From contig CAVSUR010000014.1 of the NCBI GenBank assembly GCA_963731285.1, positions 496,001 through 560,000 of the forward strand: a DNA stretch of 64,000 bases, read 5' to 3'. A program made the position numbers and the translations under genes. Shown piece by piece: positions 46,441 to 55,889 of the stretch; position 1 is the stretch's first letter, and each line of letters opens with the position of its first letter. Below the pieces are notes generated by a model. That model did not search any database. It worked only from the letters and a program-made list of their open reading frames with translations, and had not been told where the DNA came from. The stretch is from CAVSUR01 sp963731285. GTDB taxonomy: Bacteria > Actinomycetota > Actinomycetes > Streptosporangiales > Streptosporangiaceae.

Positions 46441-46690
46441 CATGCCGCCGATCTACCACCGGACCAGGGACTCGATCGAAGCACGCCGGACCATCGTGTT
46501 CGCCGCGCTCGCGGTCAGCCGCTGGATCGAAAAGCAGACCGGCTGGTCAACGCAAGTTCGCCCGCACCGCCCGCCGCTACTGCACAGTCGAGATCCAGGC
46601 CTGCCCCGTGTCATCACCGCCGCCGACCTACTGCCCGACGACCTCCGCAACGCCGTCGACCGCATCTACGGTTACTCAGGTCCGCACTAA
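46441..46690 (+). pseudogene. Transposase C-terminal remnant (IS4/IS1634-like)
   Basis: PPIYHRTRDSIEARRTIVFA, then ALAVSRWIEKQTGWS, after a shift RKFARTARRYCTVEIQA, and after another ITAADLLPDDLRNAVDRI to the stop at 46,690. This matches the C-terminal end of DDE transposases in which the catalytic Glu lies in a YHRTRDSIEAHL helix. The beginning is absent and two shifts are present. The following 454 bases contain a GGCGCGC/GCGCGCC hairpin at 46,714-46,737 and nothing else I can name. Confidence 0.55.
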
Positions 46691-47144
46691 TTTGTCACAA
46701 GTCAGGTTTCAAGGGCGCGCGGAGCGCGCCGCGCGCCGTCTGGCGCGTGATCCCGCGCGAGGAAGCGCGCGCCCTGGCGGGCGAAGTGACAGGGGGCCAC
46801 GCTCGGCGGGCCGGGCGCGATGCACCCGCGGGAATCTCACGTCACCTGGCTGGCAGCTCCGCCTTTGCACCTGCGGCATATGGCGGGCTGCCGACCGTCG
46901 TTACCCAGGCACCACCCGGCACCGGCTTGCCACCGTCACGCCGCCGATCGCGTCTGCGGGGGGTAGTGCCATCCTTCCGGCGCTTCAGTCTTGAGCCGAG
47001 CAAGAACACCGCAAGGGGGGCGCTTGCGGCGCCGTCACACGTGACTCGCTCCGCTTGCCCCTGACACTGATCTTGCTCACTGTCCTTCGACCAGCCAGGC
47101 CGCGCATCCTTGATCTTGTTGTGCGGCAGGCGGCTCGTCTCTTG

Positions 47145-49253
47145 TTAGAGGAGGTCGGCGAGCAGCGATGCAGCGCGGGCGGCGCCGTCGGTGGCGACCG
47201 GGTGGTAGTCGGTTTCGCGGCCGATCTGGCTGGCGATCGCGGTGGCGATGTCGGCAGGGCCCGCGGTCTCGTAGTCCATGCACCGCCCGGCGCGGTAGCG
47301 GTCGAGCCGGTGGCGCACGTGAAGGTTCTGCTCGAAGTGGTGGCGGAGCGGGAAGTACAGGAACGGCCGTCGGCTGGCGGTCAGCTCCATCGCGGTCGTC
47401 AGCCCGCCCTGGACGACTGCGAGATCACAGGTGGCCAGGTGACGGTAGAGCTCGTGCACGTAGGGCCGGACTTCCAGCCCGTCATGCCGCGGCAGGCTGC
47501 CGGGATCGATCCGCGGCCCGGTGACGACGATCATCCGGAGGCCGGGCACGCGCTCCTTAGCTTCGGGGAAGGCGGCGATCACCCGCCGCAACAGGTGGGC
47601 GCCGACTCCTGACCCGCCGACGGTCACGATGCACACGCACTCGTCCTGGCGGTACCCGAGCGCTTCGCGGTCCTCAAGCTGGCGTGGGTCGAAGCCGGTG
47701 ATGTATCCGGCAAAGTCGTAGTGCTGCTCGGTCCAGTCGCGGATCAGTGGCAGGCCGGGGCCGAAGGCGTGCGGGACGATGTCGTCGGGATCGCCGACGA
47801 AGATGGCGCGGTCACGCACGCGCGGGTAGCGGGCGATGTGCTCGATCATCTCGGCGTTGTAGTCGGCGGTCAGCAACGCCTCCCGCTCGCCGCCGTCGGC
47901 CATTGGCAGCCAGCCGACGAAGTCGGTGAACCAGGCGTAGGCGGCGCGCTTCTGCTCAGGGTTCTCGTGCAGGTAGTAATCGAGCTCCCACGATTCGTCG
48001 CCAATCCACAGGTCGTAGTCCTCCTCCCGGGTGAGGTCGTGGAAGACCATGAAGTTGGCGAGCAGGATCTCATCCATCCGCCGGATGGCCTGGAAGGCAT
48101 GCAGGTCGTGCCCGGCCGACTCAGACTCGATGTGGCCGGACTCGCTGGCCAGGTAGGCGCTGGCCGGGTGGACGCGCTCGCCGCGCGCCTCCAGCACTCT
48201 AGTGACCGGATGCTGGGCGAGCCAGTCGATCTCCAGGCCGGGGTGTAGCTTGCGCAGCTCGTCGGCGATCGCCACGTCACGCTGGGCGTGGCCCAGGCCG
48301 ATCGGCGAGGAGATGTACAGCGCGCGCTTGCGGCGCGCCTTGCCGCGCACCCAGTGCGGGGGCGCGGACGCGGCGACGGCGAACTCGCACAGGAGCAGGT
48401 TGAACTTGACCGGATCACGCAGGTGCGGCGCGTGGCCGCAGCCCTCGAATGTGATCAGCTGCGCGTCCGGGATGGCCGCTGCCACAGCGGCCCCGCGCGC
48501 AGGTCCGACGATCGCGTCCTCCGATCCCTGGATGACCAGAGTCGGGCACCGCACTTGCGCGCAGAGCCGCAGTGTGTGTTCCCGGTCATTGGCCCACTCC
48601 GCGTCGATGCCGCGAAGGATGGTCTGCGGGTCGGTCTGCAGGCCCCACCCGATCGCGTCTTCGATCTGCTTGGTCGAGTGCGGCTCGGTGAACGTCTCCG
48701 TAAAGAAGAACTCCAGGAACCCGGGCCAGTCGCGAAGCCAGTAGTGGCGATTCCACTTTGCCCAGCCCTCCAGCGTGGTCGGCTCCTCATCGAATGGGTA
48801 TGGGCCTGCCTCCTCGGCAGGATCGTCGGTCAGCAGCAAGTCGGGCGCGATCAGCACCAGGCCCGCGACCTGCTCGGAATGCTCGGCGGCGAGAATCAGG
48901 TCGTCTCCGGCGCCGCACCACGACACGACGACCACGCGTCCAGCGCCAGTTTGTTCCAGCACTGCAAGCGCGTCGCCCGCGGTTGCGCGCCGGTCGTAGG
49001 CACGCACGTCGTGGGGGCGGTCGGAACGCCCGTTACCGCGCCGGTCGAACGTCACCACCCGGCCATGGCGGGCGAAGTAAGGAATCTGGCACTTCCATAT
49101 CCGGGAGTGGACGATTTCCCAGGTTGGGAGGAACAAGATGGTGGGCTCGCCCTTGCCGTAGGCCTCGTAGTAGATCCGCACCCCATCACGCTTGGCATAG
49201 CCCGACTCGTCCGGGTAACGTGCCCGGGTCTGCTCCTGGCCGGGCTCTGTCAT
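47145..49253 (-). CDS. Fusion of alpha/beta hydrolase and GT-B glycosyltransferase
   Basis: 702 residues. Residues 1-290 are an alpha/beta-hydrolase: YAKRDGVRIYYEAYGKGEPT and FDRRGNGRSDRP. The nucleophile elbow reads VVVSWCGAGDD, where Cys113 replaces the usual Ser; the acid is Asp246 (GSEDAIVG) and the base His274 (EGCGHAPHL). Residues 305-702 are a UGT/MurG-like GT-B unit: LYISSPIGLGHAQRDVAIAD, VTVGGSGVGAHLLRRVIAAF, VVQGGLTTAMELTASRRPFL and YFPLRHHFEQNLHVRHRLDR. The start ATG at 49,253 overlaps the TetR stop (ATGA), so the two are translationally coupled. The likely role is building or trimming a glycoconjugate or detoxifying a small molecule under TetR control; the substrate is unknown. 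Confidence 0.85.
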   Translation of the reverse strand: MTEPGQEQTRARYPDESGYAKRDGVRIYYEAYGKGEPTILFLPTWEIVHSRIWKCQIPYFARHGRVVTFDRRGNGRSDRPHDVRAYDRRATAGDALAVLEQTGAGRVVVVSWCGAGDDLILAAEHSEQVAGLVLIAPDLLLTDDPAEEAGPYPFDEEPTTLEGWAKWNRHYWLRDWPGFLEFFFTETFTEPHSTKQIEDAIGWGLQTDPQTILRGIDAEWANDREHTLRLCAQVRCPTLVIQGSEDAIVGPARGAAVAAAIPDAQLITFEGCGHAPHLRDPVKFNLLLCEFAVAASAPPHWVRGKARRKRALYISSPIGLGHAQRDVAIADELRKLHPGLEIDWLAQHPVTRVLEARGERVHPASAYLASESGHIESESAGHDLHAFQAIRRMDEILLANFMVFHDLTREEDYDLWIGDESWELDYYLHENPEQKRAAYAWFTDFVGWLPMADGGEREALLTADYNAEMIEHIARYPRVRDRAIFVGDPDDIVPHAFGPGLPLIRDWTEQHYDFAGYITGFDPRQLEDREALGYRQDECVCIVTVGGSGVGAHLLRRVIAAFPEAKERVPGLRMIVVTGPRIDPGSLPRHDGLEVRPYVHELYRHLATCDLAVVQGGLTTAMELTASRRPFLYFPLRHHFEQNLHVRHRLDRYRAGRCMDYETAGPADIATAIASQIGRETDYHPVATDGAARAASLLADLL

Positions 49254-49837
49254 CTGGATATCCACTGGTCGATCCATTCGATTAGCTGGCGGTGCCCGGT
49301 TTCGATGCCACCCAGCCGCTCGACGATGATGCCGAGATTGAACGTCATCACTAGCGAGACGAGCGCCTCCAGCGGCAGCTCGATCCCCAGCTCGCGGCGC
49401 GGCTGCTCGAACGCTTCGGTCAGCACCGCCCGCCACTCGGCATTCACCCTGGCCAGGCGCGCCCTGATGTCAGCGTTGTTCCAGGCAAGTGCCTGCAGCT
49501 CGAGCCAGATCTTCTCGTAGCTGGCATCCTCGCTCACCAGGTAGCGCATCGCCGTCCGCCACTTCTCCGCGAACGGCAGATCGGCTGCGTACAAGTCCCG
49601 CTGCCGGGTGATCAGCCGCCCGGTGAACCGTTCGAGCGCGTGCACGAGCAGGTTCTCGTTCGAGCCGAAGTAATAATGGACAAGGCCGTGGTTGATGCCC
49701 GCCTCCTCTGCAAGCCGCCGAGTCGTGACGCCCGCATAACCGGCACCAGCCAGCAGCCGCTCCGCAGCGTCGAGCAGTGTCTCCTCGGCGGCGGTTCGCG
49801 CTGCAGTCTTCTGCGCGGTCTGGCTTACCGCGGCCAT
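49250..49837 (-). CDS. TetR family transcriptional regulator
   Basis: 195 residues. The N-terminal HTH is canonical: ETLLDAAERLLAGAGYAGVT, then TRRLAEEAGINHGLVHYYFG with recognition helix and SNENLLVHALERF. The C-terminal ligand domain is helical. AGGGAGGTGTG precedes the ATG at 49837. It is the first gene of an operon with the hydrolase-glycosyltransferase fusion, and a TAGTC-N4-GACTA palindrome lies 40 bases upstream, so autorepression is likely. Confidence 0.92.
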   Translation of the reverse strand: MAAVSQTAQKTAARTAAEETLLDAAERLLAGAGYAGVTTRRLAEEAGINHGLVHYYFGSNENLLVHALERFTGRLITRQRDLYAADLPFAEKWRTAMRYLVSEDASYEKIWLELQALAWNNADIRARLARVNAEWRAVLTEAFEQPRRELGIELPLEALVSLVMTFNLGIIVERLGGIETGHRQLIEWIDQWISR

Positions 49838-49876
49838 CACACCTCCCTGCTGCCCGCCGAGTGCTCAGTCACAAAC

Positions 49877-49890
49877 TAGTCATACGACTA
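49877..49890. promoter_or_regulatory. Candidate TetR operator
   Basis: TAGTCATACGACTA, with perfect 5-bp arms and a 4-base centre. It overlaps a second inverted pair (GACT-AAGTC-AGTC) running to 49,895. The position, 40-60 bases upstream of the TetR start, suits autoregulation. The remaining 430 bases to 50,323 hold nothing recognisable. Confidence 0.5.
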
Positions 49891-50323
49891 AGTCAGTCGA
49901 CCAAATAGGACGATCGCTGTCAAGAGCATGGTCGCTGCGCAGGACCGAGCATCCGCTCGCGCTCTGGGCGCTGCCGTGGTAGGTCTATCTGCCGTACCGG
50001 CTGACGCCCGGCGGATCTTGCTAACGCTCTGCTAACAACAACGGTGGAAACGTGGGGTTGATCATGGACCCCAACGTGGGCTAGCGCGTCATCTGGCCCG
50101 GTCAGACGGCCTGTGATGGACCGGCCTGGACCTGCGCAGCCTCCAGAAATCAGAAGCTGAGGCCGCGTGGCTCCGCCGACCAGGCCTGAATCTGTACAGC
50201 AGCCGAATACAGCAACGCGATGTCGTCGGGAACGCCTCCGACAACTTGCCATCAGACAGTGACCTGCCCCAACGACCTCGAACGACCTTGACGCCATGAG
50301 TTCGCATCGAGGGGCCGCCATAG

Positions 50324-50540
50324 TCACAGCCGACGCACCAAGCCCGGCGAAGGCGGAACGGGCAGCGCGATGATTAAGTCAGCGGGCGTAGCTCCCGCGC
50401 TGGGCACCGTGAAGATTAGGCCCTCTGCTCTGAGTACTGCCAACGTGCGGCGTGCGGTCGAACGTGCCACCTCGTAGGTCTCGGTGATCTCTGCTTCGGT
50501 GATCCGGCTCCCGGCAGGTAGCTGGCCTGAGCGGATCCAG
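50324..50540 (-). pseudogene. GntR-type winged-helix fragment
   Basis: IRSGQLPAGSRITEAEITET, then YEVARSTARRTLAVLRAEGL and IFTVPSAGATPAD to a stop at 50,324. This is the second half of a GntR DNA-binding domain with its recognition helix (VARSTARRTLAVL). The first helix and start codon are gone at 50,540, where an opposite-strand fragment begins. No effector domain exists, as in small conjugative-element GntR repressors. Confidence 0.6.
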
Positions 50541-50690
50541 GCCGAGGATGGCCAGCGCTGGCAGATCGAGCGTGACGGGGCAGTGTGGATCGCGACCGAG
50601 CATCCAAGCCCACCAGCGCTTCATACCATCGTGGCGCACGACCTGGATACGCTGCGGCAGAAGATCGCCGAAGCGGAACTGGCCGGCTGA
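50535..50690 (+). pseudogene. C-terminal fragment of a small hypothetical protein
   Basis: RWQIERDGAVWIATEHPSPP, then ALHTIVAHDLDTLRQKIAEA and a stop at 50,690. The W-I-x-R-D-x-G-x-W-x-A-T pattern recalls short proteins that often accompany integrative-element regulators. Its 5' end is missing at the junction with the GntR fragment. Confidence 0.4.
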
Positions 50691-50697
50691 GCAGGAC

Positions 50698-51300
50698 CTA
50701 CTCACTTCTCGACCTTGCTCGGCCCTCAACGTGCAGCCTCAAATCCCGGAACGCCTCAGCGAGCTTAGGTGCAGTCCACAGCGCGTTGAGACCGCTCGGA
50801 TTCGGCAGCACCCAGACAGGGACACCGCCGATGGCCCCATCCTGCGGGCCGACCGCCGCGCCGGCGCGGCCGAATGCAACCCGGTACGCGGTCACCCCGA
50901 GGACGGCCAGCCAGCGCGGGCGCAGCCGGGCCGTTTTCGCGGCCAGGATCGCGCCGCCCGCCCGCAGCTCGCCCGGCGTGAGCTCGTCCGCGCGGGCGGT
51001 GGCCCGCGCCGCCACGTTGGTGATGCCGAGGCCCAGCGCGAGTAGCTGATCCTGCTCGTCGGGACGCAGCTGGCGGCTGGTAAACCCGGACGCGTGCAGC
51101 GCGGGCCAGAACCGGTTACCGGGCCGGGCGAAATGGTGCCCGGTAGCGGCCGAGTACAGGCCGGGATTGATGCCCGCGAACAGCACCTGCAGGCCGGGGC
51201 CGATGACGTCGGGAATCACCCCGCCCGCGGCCGCGGCTAGCTCGGCAGGTGCGGGTCGGCGCGGCGGGAGAGGCGCGGCCGGGCCCGGGATGCCAGCCAT
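50698..51300 (-). CDS. mug: G/U mismatch-specific DNA glycosylase
   Basis: 200 residues of the UDG superfamily Mug/TDG branch. Motif 1 is LFAGINPGLYSAATGHHFAR (Asn in GINPG) and motif 2 is VLPNPSGLNAL. A central LGITNVAARATARADELT is typical. The enzyme excises uracil, thymine or ethenocytosine opposite G. An extra 25-residue Pro/Ala N-terminus is present. It is monocistronic. Confidence 0.93.
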   Translation of the reverse strand: MAGIPGPAAPLPPRRPAPAELAAAAGGVIPDVIGPGLQVLFAGINPGLYSAATGHHFARPGNRFWPALHASGFTSRQLRPDEQDQLLALGLGITNVAARATARADELTPGELRAGGAILAAKTARLRPRWLAVLGVTAYRVAFGRAGAAVGPQDGAIGGVPVWVLPNPSGLNALWTAPKLAEAFRDLRLHVEGRARSRSE

Positions 51301-51476
51301 TCCGACACCCTAACCGGGCTCCCCAGCCGGAGTCAGCACGGCGGCCGCCTCGGAAGGCGATGGATCCGGGACAGGGGACGGCGTTCCGGTGGCCGGCCCG
51401 GCCCGGCCGGCCGCAGCCTGCTCGGTACGCGCGCAGCGGCCCGGTGTGCTACGTGGCGGATGGCAGCGTCATCCCG

Positions 51477-51529
51477 TGATCGTGGTAAGTCATCAGCAAA
51501 TAGAGCTGGCAAGTTACCGTGATCATGAA
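51477..51529. repeat. Palindromic intergenic element, copy 2
   Basis: TGATCGTGGTAA (51,477-51,488) and TTACCGTGATCA (51,514-51,525) pair at 10 of 12 positions. The centre has CAGC..GCTG, and GATCATGAA ends the unit. This is the same organisation as 23,171-23,225. It lies between mug and btuD; the rest of 51,301-51,600 is blank. Confidence 0.6.
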
Positions 51530-51600
51530 TCCGGCGGCGCCGTGGGCCGGTGAGACACTGGCCAGCGGCAGGCGCCGGCCCCGGGGACAGCGCAAGCGGC

Positions 51601-52377
51601 TCAGTCGCGGCTGGTGCGGCGGGAAATAACGGCTAGCTGGCCGGCGGGGCTGCGCAGGACCTCGACGCCGGGGCCGAAATGACCGGCCAGCACGTCAGTA
51701 CGCAGGATCGCCTCCGGGCGGCCGTCGGCCGCGACCGCGCCATCGGCCAGCAACAGCAGCCGGTCGGCGAACTGGCCGGCCAGGGTCAGGTCGTGCACCG
51801 CTGACAGCACGGTCAGGGACCGTTCCCGCCGCAGCTCGTCGACCAGTTCCAGCGCATCCACCCGGCGGCCGAGGTCCAGCGCGCTGGTCGGCTCGTCCAG
51901 CAGCAGCACCGGCGCTTCCTGGGCCAGGGCACGGGCCAGCACGGCGCGCTGCAGCTCGCCGCCGGACAAGGTGACCAGCGCCCGATCGGCCATCGCCGTC
52001 AGCGCCAGGCGGCCCAGCAGCCCGGCGCAGACCCGCCGGTCGGCGGCGGTCTCCATGCGCAGGTAGCCGATGTGGCAGGTGCGGCCGAGCAGGACGTAGT
52101 CGCTGACCGTCATCTCCGGCGGGAACACCGGATGCTGCGGCACATAGGCCACCAGCCGGGCTAGCTGGCGGCGGCTCATCTTGCGCAGCGGGGCCCCGCC
52201 GACGGTGATCTGGCCTTCGCAGCGGACCAGCCTGGCCGCCGCCCGCAGCAGCGTGGTCTTGCCCGCGCCGTTCGGCCCGATCAGGGCCAGCCACTCGCCG
52301 CGCGCTGCGGCCGCGGTAACCCCGGCCAGCGCGGTGGCCGCCCCGTACCGGACCCGCAGCCCGGTCATGGTGATCAT
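51601..52377 (-). CDS. btuD: Cobalamin ABC importer, ATP-binding protein
   Basis: 258 residues. Walker A is LIGPNGAGKTTLLRAAARLV, the Q-loop YVPQHPVF, the signature VTLSGGELQRAVLARALAQE, Walker B PVLLLDEPTSALDLG and the H-loop SAVHDLTLAGQF. This is the FecE/BtuD branch that pairs with FecCD permeases. The ATG at 52,377 overlaps the permease stop by ATGA. As last gene of the riboswitch-led operon it should energise vitamin B12 uptake. Confidence 0.88.
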   Translation of the reverse strand: MITMTGLRVRYGAATALAGVTAAAARGEWLALIGPNGAGKTTLLRAAARLVRCEGQITVGGAPLRKMSRRQLARLVAYVPQHPVFPPEMTVSDYVLLGRTCHIGYLRMETAADRRVCAGLLGRLALTAMADRALVTLSGGELQRAVLARALAQEAPVLLLDEPTSALDLGRRVDALELVDELRRERSLTVLSAVHDLTLAGQFADRLLLLADGAVAADGRPEAILRTDVLAGHFGPGVEVLRSPAGQLAVISRRTSRD

Positions 52378-53531
52378 GCCAGGTCCTGCCGGGCCCGCCG
52401 GGACCGCAGCACCAGCAGGAAGAACGGCGCCCCGGCGATCGCGGTGATCACGCCGATCGGCACCTCGGCGGGAGACTGCACGGTCCGGGCGGCCACGTCG
52501 GCCAGGACCAGGAAAGCCGCCCCGCCGATCATCGAGACCGGCAGCACGATCCGGTAGCTCGCCCCGGCGGTCAGCCGGATCGCGTGCGGGACGATGATCC
52601 CCACGAAGCCGATCAGCCCGCTCACCGACACCGCCGCCGCGCAGCCGAGGGTGGCGGCGATCACCACGGTCAGCCGCAGCCGGGCCACGTTCACGCCGAG
52701 GCTGCTGGCCTCGGTCTCGCCGACCCGCAGCACGTCGAGCAGCCGCCGGTGGGCGAGGAGGGCCGCCGCGCACACCGCCGCATAGGGCAGGATCAGCGTC
52801 ACGTCCGGCCAGGTTGCCCCGGACAGGCCGCCGAGTATCCACGAGTAGACGTTCTGCAGAGTCTGCGAGTGCTGCTGCTGCAGGTAGGTCTGCAGCGCGG
52901 TGAGCAGCGCGGCGACCGCGATCCCGGCCAGCAGGATCGAGCCGGTGCTGCCGCCGGGACCGGCTGCCTCCCGGCCCGGCCGGCACCGGAGCCGAGCAGG
53001 TAGGTCAGGAGCACCGCGACGACCGCCCCGGCGAACGCGGCCGGCGGCAGCAGCGCCGGGCTGCCGCCGGTGACGATGACGATCGTGGCGCCCAGGCCCG
53101 CTCCCGCCGCCACCCCGAGGAGGTACGGGTCGGCCAGCGGGTTACGGAACACGCCCTGGTAGGCGGCGCCGCCGCCGGCCAGCATCGAGCCGACCAGCAC
53201 GCCGAGCACCACCCGCGGCAGCCGCAGCTGCCACACGATCGCCGCGTCGAACCCCCGCGCGCCAGGCCGGGCGCCGTGACGGCCCGGCCAGCAGCGCGTC
53301 CAGCACCATCCGGACGCTGAGCCCGGCCGGGCCGACCATGAGCCCGACGATGACGGCGGCCATCAGCAGCGCGGTCGCCCCGGCCGCGGCCGGGCCAGGC
53401 CGGATCAGGCGCCCGGCCGCGGGCCTGGCGGCCGCGTCGGTCCCGGGGGCCGGGCCGGCCGGGCTGGCCGCGTCGGTCTGCGGGGCGGGGCCGGCGGGAC
53501 CTGCGGCCCCGCCGGGAACGGTCGATTTCAC
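52374..53531 (-). CDS. btuC: Cobalamin ABC importer, FecCD/BtuC-type permease (two apparent frameshifts)
   Basis: The product is read across three frames: VKSTVPGGAAGPA..ATALLMAAVIVGLMVGPAGL; from about 53,255 VWQLRLPRVVLGVLVGSMLA, then AYQGVFRNPLADPYLLGVAA; from about 52,990 GGSTGSILLAGIAVAALLTA through GFVGIIVPHAIRLTAGAS to the stop at 52,374. All FecCD landmarks are kept (RLPR, RNPLADP, GxxVPH), about 385 residues with about ten helices. The GTG start at 53,531 overlaps the binding-protein stop (GTGA). The two one-base shifts in G/C runs look like sequence errors, since every conserved block is intact. Confidence 0.75.
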
Positions 53532-54506
53532 TTCGTGCCGTGTTGCGCGATGCCGTCGGCCACATCCCGCAGCAAGTCGACGATCCGCGGCCCCCACCGG
53601 GACGCGATGTCGTCGTTGAGCGCGATGATGCGGTGCTGGCTGACCGCGCGGAGAACCGCCCAGCCGGGCCGCTTGACCACCGTCGCGGCGCTCTGACGGC
53701 AGCACAGCGTGTCGGCCAGGATGATGTAGTCCGGCTGGGCCTTGAGGATGTACTCGGCCGACAGCTGCGGGTACCCGCCGGCCGCGGCCGCGCCCTTGGC
53801 CGCGTCCGCGATGCTCTTCATGCCCAGCAGCCCGAGCAGCTTGCCGACGAAGGTGTCCGAGGTCAGCGAGTAGTAGGTCTGGTCCAGCTCGTAGTAGTAG
53901 GTCAGCTTGTGCCCGCGGTGCGGCGCCGAGTTGATGATCCGCTGGATCTGCCCGCGGATGCTGGCGTCCTCGTGCCGGGCCTGCGCCAGGTGGCCCGTGG
54001 CCCGGCCGAGCTGGTCGAGCTCGGTGTAGACGCCGGCCGGGTTCGGGCGAGCGGGCAGCTCCAGCACCGGGATGCCGAAGGCCGTCAGCCGTCTGGCCAG
54101 GCTGTTGGTGTTGTCGGCGATGACGACCAGGTCGGGCCGGTAGGAGACGATTGCCTCGACGTTAGGGGTCAGATACGACAGCTTGGTGCGCGGTGCCTGC
54201 GGCGGGTAGTCCGAGTCGTCGTCGACCGCCTTGACCTGCGGCCCGGCCCCGATCGCGTACAGCATCTCGGTCGCGGTCGGCGACAGCGAGACGATGGCCC
54301 GCGGCCGGGACGGCACGTGCACGGTCCCGTTCGCCGCCGTGAACGTGACCGGGAACGTGCCGGCCGCGGCGGGACCGGCCCCGCCTGAACTGGCCGCCGC
54401 CTGAACTGGAGCTGCCGCCTGATGAGCCGCCGCAGGCGGCACAGGCCACCGCCAGGGTCGCCGTCAGCGCCAGCGCGGCCGCCCGGCGGCGAGACAGGAT
54501 TCGCAT
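53528..54506 (-). CDS. btuF: Cobalamin ABC importer, substrate-binding lipoprotein (one apparent frameshift)
   Basis: A lipoprotein signal starts at ATG 54,506: MRILSRRRAAALALTATLAV then ACAACGGSS (lipobox Cys). About 54,395 the homologous frame shifts to TFPVTFTAANGTVHVPSRPR and AIVSLSPTATEMLYAIGAGP. PNVEAIVSYRPDLVVIADNT and the rest of the two-lobed BtuF/TroA-like fold follow to ADGIAQHGTK. ACGGAGG lies 6 bases before the ATG. A cobalamin riboswitch sits 90 bases upstream, so the ligand is most likely vitamin B12 rather than heme or Fe-siderophore. The single shift in a GGC run is probably a sequence error. Confidence 0.8.
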
Positions 54507-54597
54507 GATCATCCTCCGTAGGATCGTGGAGGACGAAGCGCGTCCGCTGCGATGCCGAGGCACCGAAGCAATCCGCCCTTCCTCCGAGGACAAATCG

Positions 54598-54725
54598 CTG
54601 ACGCAGGCCAGGCGTCCGGGCTCGTCCCCTCGTCGCGGGGCATCACCGTTGCGGGACAGCGCCGGGATCTCACCGGCTTCGCTGGGCACTGCATCGTCCT
54701 GGTCAGGGCCAGGACACCGGTACCC
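54598..54725 (-). promoter_or_regulatory. Cobalamin (adenosylcobalamin) riboswitch
   Basis: On the minus strand the leader contains GAAGCCGGTGAGATCCCGGC, then GCTGTCCCGCAACGGTGATG and GAGCCCGGACGCCTGGCCTG. These are the conserved B12-box core (normally GCCGGTGAAAATCCGGC..CTGACCCGCAACTGT) and its downstream partner. It precedes btuF by about 90 bases, where the sequence could sequester the ribosome-binding site. Repression by B12 of the btuFCD operon is expected. Confidence 0.9.
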
Positions 54726-54957
54726 TACCGCAGCGCAGGCCCGCGCCGCGGGCCACGAAGCCACGAAGGCCGCGATAAGGGCGGCTGGAATCAGTTGCGC
54801 CGGGCGGGTAACGCGGCGGGCCACGGCGGATAATAATGAGACAGACGCCGGCGACGTGGGTACCCCCGAGCTCACGTCGCCGCGTCTTCGGCCTCCTCCG
54901 CGGGTGCGCTACCGGGCGCGGCCCCGGGCCGCGGCCCGGCCCGGTACCGTTCGGTAC

Positions 54958-55889
54958 ATGACTCAGATGCCAACGTCGGCGGCCGGGACGGCCGCCCGAG
55001 GGCCCGACGCCCCGTTCGGCCGCATGCTGACCGCCATGATCACGCCGCTCGCTCCGGACGGCTCGGTGGACTACGATGGCGCGGCGCGGCTGGCTCAGTA
55101 CCTGGTCACCGACATGCGCAACGACGGCCTGGTGATCAGCGGCACCACCGGCGAGTCGCCGACCACCACCGACGCCGAGAAGGACCGGCTGCTGCGCGCC
55201 GTGATCGAGGCGGTGGGCGACCGCGCGGCGGTCGTAGCCGGGGTCGGCACCAGCGACACCGCGCATAGCTGCGAGCTCGCCCGCGCCGCGGAGCGCGCGG
55301 GCGCCGCCGGGCTCCTTTGCGTAACCCCCTATTACAGCAAGCCGCCGCAGGCGGCCTGGCCGCGCACTTCAGCAAGGTCGCCGACGCCGCCGGGCTGCCG
55401 GTCATGCTGTATGACATCCCCGGCCGGACCGGCACGCCGATCGCCACCCCTACGCTGATCCAGCTGGCCGCCCATCCGCGGATCGTCGCGGTGAAGGACG
55501 CCAAGGGCGACCTTCCGGCCAGCTCGGTCGTGCTGGCCGCCACCGATCTTGTGTACTACTGCGGTGACGACCCGCTGAATTTGCCGTTCCTGTCGATCGG
55601 CGCCGCCGGGTTCGTCAGCGTGCACGGGCACCTCGTGGGCGACCGGCTGCACGAGATGATCGACGCCTACCGGTCCGGTGACGTGGCCGGCGCGCTCACC
55701 ATCCACCGCGAGCTGCAGCCGGTCTACCGGGGCATGACGCGCACCCAGGGTGTGATCACCACCAAGGCCGCGCTGGCCATGCTCGGGCTGCCCGGCGGCC
55801 CGGTCCGCCCGCCGATGATCGACGCCACCGCCGCGGAGATCGAGCAGCTGCGCACCGACCTGGTGGCCGGAGGCGTGAAGCTCCGGTGA
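54958..55889 (+). CDS. dapA: 4-hydroxy-tetrahydrodipicolinate synthase (one apparent frameshift)
   Basis: About 310 residues when repaired. FGRMLTAMITPLAPDGSVDY, SGTTGESPTTTDAEKDRLLR and CVTPYYSKPPQ lie in the first frame. From about 55,351 the sequence continues GGLAAHFSKVADAAGLPVML, then YDIPGRTGTPIATPTL (catalytic Tyr) and IVAVKDAKGDLPAS (Schiff-base Lys). One missing G in CAGGCGGCC restores it. It condenses pyruvate with aspartate semialdehyde for lysine and diaminopimelate. Its TGA overlaps the next gene's GTG (GTGA), the classical dapA-rnj linkage of actinobacteria. An essential gene, so the shift is almost surely an error. Confidence 0.9.
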
